Assembly (NCBI RefSeq): GCF_000695255.1
Contig: NZ_JMIB01000004.1
Span: 275,039-339,038, forward strand
Direction: 5' to 3'
Length of the DNA stretch: 64,000 nucleotides
DNA from: Photobacterium galatheae
Lineage (GTDB): Bacteria > Pseudomonadota > Gammaproteobacteria > Enterobacterales > Vibrionaceae
Part shown: positions 55,753 through 64,000 of the stretch, in pieces
How the letters are laid out: the number at the start of each line of letters is the position of its first letter
Position numbering within the stretch: position 1 is the stretch's first letter
Notes under the pieces: model-generated
What the model was told of the DNA's origin: nothing
The model's database searches: none
The model's input: the letters and a program-made list of their open reading frames with translations, nothing else
Position numbers and translations under genes: made by a program

Positions 55753-57453
55753 ATGACAAAAACAACTCAACCCTGGTGGCGGACAGCCACGGTTTATCAG
55801 ATTTATCCGAAAAGCTTTGCTGACAGTGGTGACAAAGGCACCGGCGATCTCAATGGGATCACGCAGCGGTTGCCTTATTTGCAGACACTGGGTGTTGATG
55901 CCATCTGGCTCACACCAGTCTATGCATCGCCGATGATTGATAACGGGTACGATATTTCGGACTACTACAGTATCAATCCGGATTTCGGCACCATGGCTGA
56001 TTTTGATCGTTTGCTGGATGAGGCTCACCAGCGAGGGATTCGCATCATTATGGATATTGTCGTGAATCATACCTCCACAGCACATGCCTGGTTTCAGCAG
56101 GCGCTGGCGGATAAGCACAGCCCATACCGGGATTACTACATCTGGCAGCATGCGGTAGACGGTCGGGAGCCGAACAACTGGCAATCGAAGTTTGGCGGGA
56201 ACGCCTGGGAATGGCATGAACCCACACAGCAGTATTATCTGCATCTGTTTGCCAGAGAGCAGGCGGATCTGAACTGGGAAAACCCGAAAGTTCGGGAGGA
56301 AGTGAAACAGGTCATCAGTTTCTGGGCTGAAAAAGGGGTCGATGGTTTCCGGCTGGATGTGATCAATCTGATTTCCAAGCAGCAGGATTTCCCAAGCGAT
56401 GATCACGGAGACGGACGTCGTTTTTATACCGATGGCCCTCGTGTCCATGAGTATTTGCAGGAAATCAGTGCAGATGTGTTCCGGAAATATGGGTCAGTCA
56501 CCGTGGGTGAAATGTCATCAACAACACTGGAACATTGTCAGCAGTACTCAGCAAAAGACGGTAAAGAGTTGTCGATGGTCTTTAACTTCCATCACCTGAA
56601 AGTGGATTATCCGGATGGTGAAAAATGGAAACTGGCCCCGATGGATTTTTTGTCGCTCAAGCAGCTGTTCAGTCACTGGCAGCACGGCTTGCACGATCAG
56701 GGCTGGGGGGCACTCTTCTGGTGTAACCATGATCAGCCCCGTGTCGTCAGCCGCTTTGGACAGGATGGGGTGTACCGGGAGCAGTCTGCGAAGATGCTGG
56801 CAACCTCGCTGCATATGATGCAGGGCACACCTTATGTGTATCAGGGCGAAGAGCTGGGGATGACCAATCCGGGCTTTACCCGGATTGAACAGTATCGCGA
56901 TGTCGAAAGTATCAACATGTTCCGTATTCTGACCGGTGAACAGGGCCTGAGTGAAACAGAAGCGCTGGCGATTCTGGCTGAACGTTCCCGGGATAATTCC
57001 CGGACACCGATGCAATGGGATCATACGGCACATGCCGGGTTTACTCAGGGCACCCCCTGGATTGACGTGGCCGAAAATTATCCCCGCATTAATGCTGAGC
57101 AGGCACAGGCCGACCCGCAGTCTGTTTTCCACTATTACCGAAAGCTGATTGCGTTACGCAAAGCGGTCGCTGTGATTGTTGAAGGCGATTACACCGATCT
57201 GCTGCCTGAGGATAAGTCACTGCATGTGTACCGTCGTCGGACTGGGGAGCAGACTCTGATCTGCCTGAATAACTACTCGGCTGAGCTGGTGAATTTCGAT
57301 CTGAGCACTGTGATTGGATCGGATAGCACGCTGGATATCAGTCGGGGTAAAACGCTGTTGTGCAATTACGAGGATGCAGAATCGTCGACGGTCAGTCTGA
57401 CCGGTCAACTGTGTCCTTATGAAAGTCGCGTTTGGTTGTTTGAAACCGCTTGA
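55753..57453 (+). CDS. treC: Trehalose-6-phosphate hydrolase (GH13)
   Basis: Cytosolic alpha-phosphotrehalase splitting trehalose-6-phosphate into glucose and glucose-6-phosphate. It has 566 residues. GH13 signatures are ADSGDKGTGDLNGITQRLPYL, DIVVNHTS, the nucleophile D202 in DGFRLDVINLIS, the acid/base E253 in VGEMSS and D327 in CNHDQPRVVSRFG. SRDNSRTPMQWD near the C-terminal half is typical of the oligo-1,6-glucosidase/TreC subfamily. The position after treB fixes the substrate assignment. A strong bidirectional terminator follows. Confidence 0.96.
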   Translation: MTKTTQPWWRTATVYQIYPKSFADSGDKGTGDLNGITQRLPYLQTLGVDAIWLTPVYASPMIDNGYDISDYYSINPDFGTMADFDRLLDEAHQRGIRIIMDIVVNHTSTAHAWFQQALADKHSPYRDYYIWQHAVDGREPNNWQSKFGGNAWEWHEPTQQYYLHLFAREQADLNWENPKVREEVKQVISFWAEKGVDGFRLDVINLISKQQDFPSDDHGDGRRFYTDGPRVHEYLQEISADVFRKYGSVTVGEMSSTTLEHCQQYSAKDGKELSMVFNFHHLKVDYPDGEKWKLAPMDFLSLKQLFSHWQHGLHDQGWGALFWCNHDQPRVVSRFGQDGVYREQSAKMLATSLHMMQGTPYVYQGEELGMTNPGFTRIEQYRDVESINMFRILTGEQGLSETEALAILAERSRDNSRTPMQWDHTAHAGFTQGTPWIDVAENYPRINAEQAQADPQSVFHYYRKLIALRKAVAVIVEGDYTDLLPEDKSLHVYRRRTGEQTLICLNNYSAELVNFDLSTVIGSDSTLDISRGKTLLCNYEDAESSTVSLTGQLCPYESRVWLFETA

Positions 57454-57480
57454 TCGGACAGGAAAAGCAGACTGAATCAG

Positions 57481-57513
57481 AAAAAATGGCCTCCCGGTTG
57501 GGAGGCCATTTTT
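57481..57513. terminator. Bidirectional terminator between treC and the LysE gene
   Basis: The stem AAAAAATGGCCTCCC / GGGAGGCCATTTTT around GGTT lies between two converging genes and carries A- and T-runs on its flanks. Confidence 0.92.
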
Positions 57514-57525
57514 GGATTGAATCGT

Positions 57526-58164
57526 TCAGACTTGCGGGAGTTGGGAAAGCAGCAGCCACAGCGCCAGCAGAATGAAGATACAGCCCATAAACTTGTTCTG
57601 ATTCGCCCGGAACTTTGCATTCCTGAGCAGCGGCTGACCCAGTGTGCCTGCCAGAACCACCAGCAGCAGGTTGAATGCCAGTCCCATGACATTCAGCAGC
57701 AGCCCGAGCGCCAGCATCTGTTCGCCTGAACTGGCTTCAATCTGGCTGGAAACAAACTGCGGCAGAAACAGCACAAAGAAAATCAGTGCTTTCGGGTTCA
57801 GCAGGTTGCTGAAGACAGCACGGCGATATAAAGCGCGGGCTAACCCTTTCTGTGCTTCCACCGTTGGCGATTCTGCCGGCTGGCTGCGCAGGCAGTCCCA
57901 TCCCATTTTCAGCAGGTAAGCCCCGCCCAGATAGCGCAGAACCTCCAGCGCGATTGGGCTCATGGCAATCAGCGCTGAGACACCCATGGCGGCCAGAAAA
58001 GTTAAAATCAGGCCCGAAGTGGCATTGCCAAGACTGGCAAATAACCCGACTCGTTTGCCGTAACTCAGGCTTGAACTGGCAATCAGCAGCATATCTGGCC
58101 CGGGAACCAGCAACAGGGCAACCACCGCGGTCAGGTAAAGTGGCAGTGTCGTGAAATCAATCAT
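57526..58164 (-). CDS. LysE/RhtB family amino-acid exporter
   Basis: Inner-membrane exporter of 212 residues with about six hydrophobic segments. The family signature is VALLLVPGPDMLLIASSSLSYGKRVGLFASLG near the N-terminus. FSNLLNPKALIFFVLFLPQF in the middle is the second conserved block. The substrate (lysine, homoserine, threonine or other) cannot be told from sequence. A perfect 11-base inverted repeat lies 54 bases before its start and could be an operator. Confidence 0.9.
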   Translation of the reverse strand: MIDFTTLPLYLTAVVALLLVPGPDMLLIASSSLSYGKRVGLFASLGNATSGLILTFLAAMGVSALIAMSPIALEVLRYLGGAYLLKMGWDCLRSQPAESPTVEAQKGLARALYRRAVFSNLLNPKALIFFVLFLPQFVSSQIEASSGEQMLALGLLLNVMGLAFNLLLVVLAGTLGQPLLRNAKFRANQNKFMGCIFILLALWLLLSQLPQV

Positions 58165-58217
58165 GGTATTCAGTCAATAGAACAGGAACGAGGAATGGGC
58201 TGGATTCTATACCATTA

Positions 58218-58246
58218 CAGGCATAATTGAAGATAAATTATGCCTG
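58218..58246. promoter_or_regulatory. Perfect inverted repeat upstream of the LysE gene
   Basis: CAGGCATAATT and AATTATGCCTG are perfect complements separated by seven bases. It lies between yccS and the LysE-type gene, both on the minus strand. No T-run follows in the direction of transcription, so an operator is more likely than a terminator. Confidence 0.55.
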
Positions 58247-58295
58247 AAGTGGTTTGATTGGCTGAATGTTTATCAGTTTACGGATGATATATCTA

Positions 58296-60479
58296 TTAAT
58301 GTGCATCAGCCGTTTTGGCGGCCTGCTGCGTTCGGGCGGCCAGTTTATTGGCGAGCGAGTGCAGTTCCGGCAGCATCCGCTGAATCAGGAAGAGCTGTTG
58401 CAGGATCAGGCGGACAGAGTGATCATCCCCCTCTCGCCAGGTCGCCAGTGCCTGCTCCAGACTGCTGTCTGTTTCCGGCGGCTGAGCACAATGCTTGTCA
58501 GACAGCTGTTGTGCCAATGCCTCTAACTGAAGATGGATTTGGCTATGCGCCTGAGCGATCAGCCTGTGGGTCTTGTGTTCATCCAGCTGAGTCCGGTGTG
58601 CGCCCAGCGTCGAAATGTAATTCAGCATGGCATGGTTGAGGGTGAGAAAGCGGAAACATTCCTCAATGGCCAGTCGGTATCGGCCCGGTTCGGCCAGCAT
58701 GTTGCTGATGGCCGTGCTGAGTTGAGCATCGGTGTTGTGCGCTTCACGTCGGGCGACCCGGTAGCTCAGGCTGTCTTTCTTGCCGATCCGGTACTGGCCG
58801 ATGATCTGAGCCAGATAATCCCGGTTGGTGGTGACGGCGACAGCCATTATTTTGTGCAGCCGGCGGGATTGCCAGTCGGGCAGAATAAAGGTGACGGCCA
58901 GGACTGCAAGCACACAGCCGACCAGGGTATCGCCTAAACGGGGCAGCATGACCGCAAAACCGGCACCCAGCTGATTAAAGCAGAACAGAACCAGCAGGGT
59001 AATAAAGCCGGTCGCCAGCGTATATTGCTGATTGCGTAAAATAAAAAAGGCCACCCCTGCGAGCACCATGAGCACCAGTTGTCCTTCCTGACCCGGAAAC
59101 AGAATCAGTAAAGGCAGGCCGATGAGCAGGCCGCCCAGTGTTCCGATGATCCGTTGCGTCAGTTTCTGACGGGTGGCGCTATAGTTGGGCTGACAGACGA
59201 AAAGTGTCGTCAGCAGAATCCAGAAGCCATGCTTGAGTTCCAGGAGCTGGATCACGCCGTACCCGACAGTCAGCGCAATGGCAATGCGCATGGCATGACG
59301 GAACAATTGGCTGTCGGTATGTAACTGACTTTTCACCCTCAGCCACAACCCGGACAGGGTATGGGCTTCGGAGTCTGCCAGTTCGGTGTCTTCCTGTGGC
59401 TCGACATCCGGGTTATTGAGGTTTGCGAGCTGACGTTCTACGGTTGCCAGGTTGCTGAACAGGTAGTCCAGCTGAACCAGAAACGAACGCCAGTCCGGAT
59501 TTTTCTGCGCTTTCAGATAATCCAGCGATTCCTTGAGTTCATCCAGTGCCAGACTGTTGTCAAGGCTGTGACGGTAGTGGTGTCCCATTGCCAGACAGTG
59601 GCTGATCTGCCGGCACGCCACGGCCTGCTGATGCATCAGATCCTGAAAACGGAACAGGATGTCGCTGCGGCGAAATGCTGCGGCTAAATCCTGATAGCGC
59701 TGGTGAGAGGAACTGATTCGTTCATGAATATCCTGCGCGTGAAAATACAGACTCAGAAAGCGATGCCCGCGTTGATTGGGCTGGACTCTTTTGGCCCGGT
59801 TCAGCAGCGTCATTTTGACCTGATTCAGCGCCGAGACAACTCTTGCGTTGCTGCTGGCAGCCTGAATGCGCAATTGCTGGGGATCCAGATTTTCGACCGG
59901 CCGGAACCAGCGGCTTTTATCTTCCAGATAATCGGCCAGTGCTTCGAAGACGTTGGCTAGGCTGTGCTGAACGGCCTGATTTGGCCAGAGCATCTGCCAG
60001 AGCAGGGACAGCAGGCCATAGCCGCTGGCACCCGCTAACAATAAGACAGGCTGATACCATAAATCCTGGCTGTTTTCGGCACCGAGCATGGTGTAAATCG
60101 CCAGCAGCAGGGAAGCAAAAGCAATGCTGGCATAACGCGTGCCCATGGCACCCAGCATCATGAAGGTGAAGCTGGAAGTAAACAGGCCAATGGCAAAGAG
60201 AATCGGGGTATCAAATAACAGCTCGACCGACAGAGATGCCACCAGAAAGCACAGCAGCGTCATGGCCAGCGCTTTCAGTCGTCCGGTCAGATTGTCATCA
60301 GTTTCAGCCAGCGCCGACGCAATTATCCCAAGGACTAAGGGCGTCACTGCTGTGGATGCATTCAGATACCAGCAAGGCACAACCGCGCCAATCAGGGCAA
60401 TAGCGACACGGGCACTGAGCTGGAAGCGTTCTTGGGCCCAGTAGCGGCGAAAAGGGGTGAACAGGGAGCGTTTTATCAT
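58296..60479 (-). CDS. yccS: FUSC-family inner-membrane protein, YccS-like
   Basis: Membrane protein of the fusaric-acid-resistance-like (FUSC/YccS/YhfK) superfamily; its physiological role is unclear. It has 727 residues from the ATG at 60479, close to E. coli YccS (717), with GGATA upstream. An N-terminal membrane block (about 15-190) has RVAIALIGAVVPCWYLNASTA and LGAMGTRYASIAFASLLLAIYTML. A cytosolic helical region follows (about 190-375). A second membrane block (about 380-545) includes FWILLTTLFVCQPNYSATRQKLTQRIIGTLGG. The C-terminus is soluble. It is divergent from helD, its neighbour in E. coli as well. Confidence 0.9.
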   Translation of the reverse strand: MIKRSLFTPFRRYWAQERFQLSARVAIALIGAVVPCWYLNASTAVTPLVLGIIASALAETDDNLTGRLKALAMTLLCFLVASLSVELLFDTPILFAIGLFTSSFTFMMLGAMGTRYASIAFASLLLAIYTMLGAENSQDLWYQPVLLLAGASGYGLLSLLWQMLWPNQAVQHSLANVFEALADYLEDKSRWFRPVENLDPQQLRIQAASSNARVVSALNQVKMTLLNRAKRVQPNQRGHRFLSLYFHAQDIHERISSSHQRYQDLAAAFRRSDILFRFQDLMHQQAVACRQISHCLAMGHHYRHSLDNSLALDELKESLDYLKAQKNPDWRSFLVQLDYLFSNLATVERQLANLNNPDVEPQEDTELADSEAHTLSGLWLRVKSQLHTDSQLFRHAMRIAIALTVGYGVIQLLELKHGFWILLTTLFVCQPNYSATRQKLTQRIIGTLGGLLIGLPLLILFPGQEGQLVLMVLAGVAFFILRNQQYTLATGFITLLVLFCFNQLGAGFAVMLPRLGDTLVGCVLAVLAVTFILPDWQSRRLHKIMAVAVTTNRDYLAQIIGQYRIGKKDSLSYRVARREAHNTDAQLSTAISNMLAEPGRYRLAIEECFRFLTLNHAMLNYISTLGAHRTQLDEHKTHRLIAQAHSQIHLQLEALAQQLSDKHCAQPPETDSSLEQALATWREGDDHSVRLILQQLFLIQRMLPELHSLANKLAARTQQAAKTADAH

Positions 60480-60631
60480 TGCATATCCGGTAAGTGCCGA
60501 GTCAGAACACAGTTTTGAAGCAGCAGACATTTTTGTCCCAAATTTTACGTAAATAAGACGCTTACCGCTATGGTCAGTGTACAGTTCTTGATAATCTTCT
60601 CGCTCAGTAAAACAAGGTGTCAGGATACAAC

Positions 60632-62716
60632 ATGCGATTAACGGCCAATTGGCTTGCACAATGGTTGGTGCAGGGTGACTTTTGCAGTATTGAGCTGAGT
60701 GAAGAACAGGTGCTGCTTGAGAGCCTGGAAGGCAGCGAAGTCCTGTCGTTTGATGACTGGGATGGTTCCGTCACGCTTCATCGCGGGATGATGTGGGGGA
60801 CGATGGAACTGACCTCAGCCGATCAAAGTGCCTGTTGGACCATTCACGGTCTGCCTTGGCGAGCCTGTAAGGATTTCGCTGAACATCTTGTCAGTACATA
60901 CCGCCAGTGGGCGAGAGGCCGGGTAGAAACCTTAGATCAGCATCTGCCAAAGATGTTGTCTGACATTGAAGCCTTTATGACTGAGCCCGGTTATAAACGC
61001 CGTTCCGCACATCTGAATCTTCAACATGCTCTGCATACGGCCCTGAATGACGCCGGACTGACCGATGAGCTGGCCGCTTCCTTCCGTCCGATGGCCTTCG
61101 AGCGTATTTCTCCCTGGCTGGAAGATGATCCGGCCTGGGTTGAGGCAGAGAATCAATCCTGGATGCAGACGGAAACTGACAAGTGGTCTTCCTGGTTTGA
61201 TCGCATTGAATCGTCGCCGCTGAATGCTGCGCAGCGTCAGGCGGTGCTGCTGAATCAGGATCATAACCTGATTCTGGCTGGGGCCGGTTCAGGGAAAACC
61301 AGTGTGCTGGTGGCCCGGACCGGATATCTGCTTGCCAGCCAGCAGGCGGAGCCGGAAGATCTGCTCATGCTGGCCTTTGGCCGCAAAGCAGCTGAAGAAA
61401 TGAGTGAGCGCCTCACGGAAAAAGTCGGACGTGGCGTCCGGGTGGCAACCTTTCATAGCCTGGGTTGCCAGATCATCCAGGCCGTTGAAGGCGAACTGCC
61501 TGCGGTGTCCCCTTTGGTTTTGGATGAACAGGCCCGCAACGAATGGCTGTCGGCTTTACTCAAAGATCAGTGGCAGAATGAGACGGCCGCCAAACGCTGG
61601 CAGAAACACCTGACTCAATGGCGTCTGCCGGGTGTCCGTGGTGACAATTCCATGGAAGAACAGGCCCGCAGCGAAGCGCTGTTGAATTGGATCTGGCGAT
61701 ATATTGAACTGATCGGTCAGCATGGCGGGAATAAATCGGTGTTGTCAGCGCTGGTGGACAGTGCGCTTGGCAATGACGATAAAGCCCAGATGAAGAGTGA
61801 ACTGGCGTTGTTGTGGCCTTGCTATAAAGCTTACACTCAGTATCTGAAGGCCAATCGACAGATTGATTTCAATTCAATGATCCAGACGGCCGCCGATTAT
61901 GTCAAACAGGGGAAGTTTGTACCGGACTGGCGTTTTGTGATGGTGGATGAATATCAGGATATCTCACCGCACCGTCTGGCGCTGATTGAAGCCATCTGCC
62001 AGCCGACCCGGGAGGGCGAACTGGCACCGACTCTGTATGCGGTTGGCGATGACTGGCAGGCCATTTACCGTTTCGCCGGCGCTGACGTGAATCTGACGAC
62101 CGGCTTTGAACAACGCTTTGGCGCCAGTCATGTGATGGAGCTGGACACGACCTATCGTTTCAACAGCATGATTGGTGAAGTGGCGAATCAGTTTATTCAG
62201 CAAAATCCGCAACAGCTGAAAAAGTCTCTCAAGAGCTTCAAAAAGCAAAAGCGTAAAGCCGTGACGCTGCTGGCGCAGGACTTACTGGAGCAGGAACTGG
62301 TGCAGTTGGCCTCAAAAGTGAAAAAAGAAGTCACGGTACTCCTGCTGGGCCGTAATCATGATCATCGACCGGAAAAACTGGCTGAATGGCAATCTCAGTG
62401 GCCGCAGTTAAATCTGCAGTTTATGACCTGCCATGCCAGTAAAGGCCGGGAAGCTGATTTTGTGTTTGTCCTGAACGTCAATCGAGGCGTTTTCCCGTCA
62501 CCGGACAGAGACCGGGGGTTACTGGCCTGCCTGCAATCCGGTGGCAATGAAGGGATTGCAGATGCAGAAGAGCGTCGCTTGTTTTATGTGGCGATGACCC
62601 GGGCCAGAGAGCATGTCTGGATTTGTGCCAACCCGGAAACGATATCGCCTTTCATTCATGAAATGATTGAAGATCGCTATCCGGTCAACAATAAGATCAA
62701 GAAGCTGGGCCGCTGA
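60632..62716 (+). CDS. helD: DNA helicase IV (HelD, UvrD/Rep superfamily 1)
   Basis: 3'-5' DNA helicase of superfamily 1A. It has 694 residues from the ATG at 60632, preceded by CAGGA. The N-terminal region (about 1-190) is HelD-specific. Walker A is AGAGSGKTS with K222, followed by LAFGRKAAEEM and VATFHSLG. Walker B is VDEYQDISP with D439-E440. Later motifs are GDDWQAIYRFAGA, LDTTYRFN, TCHASKGREADFV and YVAMTRAREHVWI. Only yccF of the E. coli yccS-yccF-helD trio is missing between it and yccS. Confidence 0.95.
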   Translation: MRLTANWLAQWLVQGDFCSIELSEEQVLLESLEGSEVLSFDDWDGSVTLHRGMMWGTMELTSADQSACWTIHGLPWRACKDFAEHLVSTYRQWARGRVETLDQHLPKMLSDIEAFMTEPGYKRRSAHLNLQHALHTALNDAGLTDELAASFRPMAFERISPWLEDDPAWVEAENQSWMQTETDKWSSWFDRIESSPLNAAQRQAVLLNQDHNLILAGAGSGKTSVLVARTGYLLASQQAEPEDLLMLAFGRKAAEEMSERLTEKVGRGVRVATFHSLGCQIIQAVEGELPAVSPLVLDEQARNEWLSALLKDQWQNETAAKRWQKHLTQWRLPGVRGDNSMEEQARSEALLNWIWRYIELIGQHGGNKSVLSALVDSALGNDDKAQMKSELALLWPCYKAYTQYLKANRQIDFNSMIQTAADYVKQGKFVPDWRFVMVDEYQDISPHRLALIEAICQPTREGELAPTLYAVGDDWQAIYRFAGADVNLTTGFEQRFGASHVMELDTTYRFNSMIGEVANQFIQQNPQQLKKSLKSFKKQKRKAVTLLAQDLLEQELVQLASKVKKEVTVLLLGRNHDHRPEKLAEWQSQWPQLNLQFMTCHASKGREADFVFVLNVNRGVFPSPDRDRGLLACLQSGGNEGIADAEERRLFYVAMTRAREHVWICANPETISPFIHEMIEDRYPVNNKIKKLGR

Positions 62717-62741
62717 CCTGAACGCAGACGCTTGCGGCTCG

Positions 62742-63722
62742 CTAATCCAGCACAGCCACCAGTTTGCCGCTATGTTGCTGGTCGCGCAGCAGGACCAGCC
62801 CGTCTTTCAGTTGCGTAAAGGGAAAGAGCTTGTCCAGCATGGGGTCCAGCTTTCCTTCGGCCACCAGATTACTCAGGCTGTTACCGATATCGGCCAGATG
62901 ATGGATATCTTCCGGCGCGCCATGAGCATAAGTGCCGTGCAGAGCGACTTCGTGCAGGCTGATGGCTTTGGTCGTAGCGAGCAGCGGCACTTGGTTGAAC
63001 TGATCGGCGACCATCACAATCTGACCGTTGTAACGGAGCAACGTACTCATCGTACTGCCCGAACGGGCGGAGACACAGTCAATGACAGCGTGTAACAGCC
63101 TGTCTTCGGTGAGTTCAATGAGGCGCATGGCGACATTTTCTTTGTCTGAATCAATCACAGCATCCACGCCGTAACTTTGTAATCTGGCATGATGCCGTTT
63201 GGCCGCAATGGCATAAACGGTCGCATCGGTCAGTTTGGCTAGCTGTGCTGCAAAGCCTCCGACACCGCCCCCCGCGCCAGTGATGGCAATTCGTTGTCCT
63301 GGTGCCAGCCGAAGCTTGTCATGGATAGCCAGCCAGGCCGTGTAGCCTGCAGATGGCAGTGCTGCGGCCTGCTCAAAGCTGACGGAAGGCGGTAAACGGC
63401 TCAGCGCCCCGGTGTTGCAGCAGACATATTCCGCAAAGCCACCGCATTTGCGTGGGTCAAGAAAGGTAAAAACCCGGTCTCCGGGTTTGTATTGACTGAT
63501 ATTGGCACCAACAGATTCAATGGTCCCGGCGATATCCATGCCGATCACTTGTGGGTAGTTCCAGGTGGCATATCCCCAACTGGCAAGTTTGTAATCAATG
63601 GGATTGAGGCCAACGGCTGCAACCTGAATCCGGACTTCGGCCGGGCCGGGTTTGGGGCGGGTGGTTCGGGTCAGTTGCAGAGAATCCAGTCCCTCGGGTT
63701 CAGTAAGAGTCCATGCTTTCAT
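62742..63722 (-). CDS. Zinc-independent MDR oxidoreductase (quinone-oxidoreductase-like)
   Basis: NAD(P)H-dependent enzyme of the medium-chain dehydrogenase/reductase superfamily, 326 residues. The N-terminal GroES-like domain has KPGPAEVRIQVAAVGLNPIDYK and GMDIAGTIESVGANI. The nucleotide-binding motif is ITGAGGGVGGFAAQLAK near residue 150. The catalytic-zinc cysteine/histidine set of alcohol dehydrogenases is absent, as in quinone oxidoreductases and enoyl reductases. The substrate is unknown. It converges on helD with only 25 bases between stops and no clear terminator. Confidence 0.85.
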   Translation of the reverse strand: MKAWTLTEPEGLDSLQLTRTTRPKPGPAEVRIQVAAVGLNPIDYKLASWGYATWNYPQVIGMDIAGTIESVGANISQYKPGDRVFTFLDPRKCGGFAEYVCCNTGALSRLPPSVSFEQAAALPSAGYTAWLAIHDKLRLAPGQRIAITGAGGGVGGFAAQLAKLTDATVYAIAAKRHHARLQSYGVDAVIDSDKENVAMRLIELTEDRLLHAVIDCVSARSGSTMSTLLRYNGQIVMVADQFNQVPLLATTKAISLHEVALHGTYAHGAPEDIHHLADIGNSLSNLVAEGKLDPMLDKLFPFTQLKDGLVLLRDQQHSGKLVAVLD

Positions 63723-63880
63723 AGGCCACCATGCGGTAACAGTTTGTTTTTGGTATTGATTGAAAGCATATACCGAAAAATGGGGCTTTGCCTGAGGATC
63801 CCCCCGTTTTCACCTGTCTTTCCTACACAAAGCCTTCGATGAAAAATCGATATATTCTCGTTTATAATCAACAAATTACC

Positions 63881-64000
63881 GTCATTCCCGCGCAGGCGGG
63901 AATCCACTGGGCACGAGATGAAAGCAATCTGCCAGAATCATTCTGCCCCTCATTTTCTGCGTCGTTCTTCCTCAAAAGTCACTGGATCCCCGCCTTCGCG
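63881..64000. repeat. REP-like inverted repeat pair (right copy cut by window edge)
   Basis: The left copy (about 63881-63910) has GTCATTCCCGCGCAGGCGGG then AATCCACTGG and folds by itself (ATTCCCGC / GCGGGAAT). The right copy (63980-64000) is ACTGGATCCCCGCCTTCGCG, the inverted version with a few changes, and runs off the window. About 70 bases lie between them. This palindromic unit resembles intergenic repeats common in gammaproteobacteria. No coding frame is seen from 63723 to the end. Confidence 0.75.

Noticed and set aside
58296..60659. Longer yccS start at 60659
   Set aside because: It would extend across the divergent helD start with a 60-residue segment unlike the family. The ATG at 60479 gives the usual YccS length.

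Overview
The window is chromosomal DNA of a gammaproteobacterium of the family Vibrionaceae. It carries a toxR-toxS pair directly beside htpG. It also has an asnB / nag / glnS block and a zntA-udp pair, both of which I recall from Vibrio maps. The remaining genes are closest in my memory to Vibrio, Photobacterium and Enterobacterales homologues. The genus is not fixed by the sequence; Photobacterium or a related genus is an inference. Almost everything is core metabolism or housekeeping. I see no rRNA, tRNA, CRISPR array, prophage or insertion sequence.

Region 1 (1-14.3 kb): dnaX (5' end cut off by the window edge), ybaB and recR; toxRS on the opposite strand; then htpG, adk, hemH and gsk. 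This is the Enterobacterales dnaX-ybaB-recR-htpG-adk-hemH-gsk block with toxRS inside it. It is followed by the oxidative pentose phosphate operon zwf-pgl-gnd. Region 2 (14.4-25.5 kb): asnB, a CPA2 cation/proton antiporter, the N-acetylglucosamine regulon (nagBAC divergent from nagE), glnS and fur. Region 3 (25.4-32.5 kb): a DUF4442 protein, flavodoxin with small upstream reading frames, a DUF2788 membrane protein, ybfF, seqA, pgm, a DUF1853 protein, ybfA and ybgI. Region 4 (32.5-43.9 kb): the TCA-cycle cluster, gltA divergent from sdhCDAB-sucABCD. Region 5 (43.9-51.5 kb): an outer-membrane barrel protein, ldhA, a DUF945 protein, a CBS-domain protein, a zinc-efflux ATPase behind a ZntR-type promoter, and udp. 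Region 6 (51.5-64 kb): a stand-alone CARF-nuclease (DUF1887), the trehalose genes treR, treB and treC, a LysE exporter, yccS, helD, a zinc-free MDR oxidoreductase, and a REP-like inverted repeat pair at the right edge.

Several units are visibly coherent. Zwf, Pgl and Gnd make NADPH and ribulose-5-phosphate. NagE, NagA and NagB import and degrade GlcNAc under NagC and probably CRP. TreB and TreC import and hydrolyse trehalose-6-phosphate under TreR. GltA, Sdh and Suc make up most of the TCA cycle.

The most noteworthy points are: (a) a CARF plus PD-(D/E)XK protein with no CRISPR locus in sight; (b) a dnaX slippery heptamer followed one codon later by a -1 frame stop; (c) a 116-nt structure after treR that looks like a terminator hairpin split by 35-bp tandem repeats; (d) a uof-like short reading frame overlapping the fur start; and (e) a textbook 20-bp-spacer MerR-type promoter in front of zntA.
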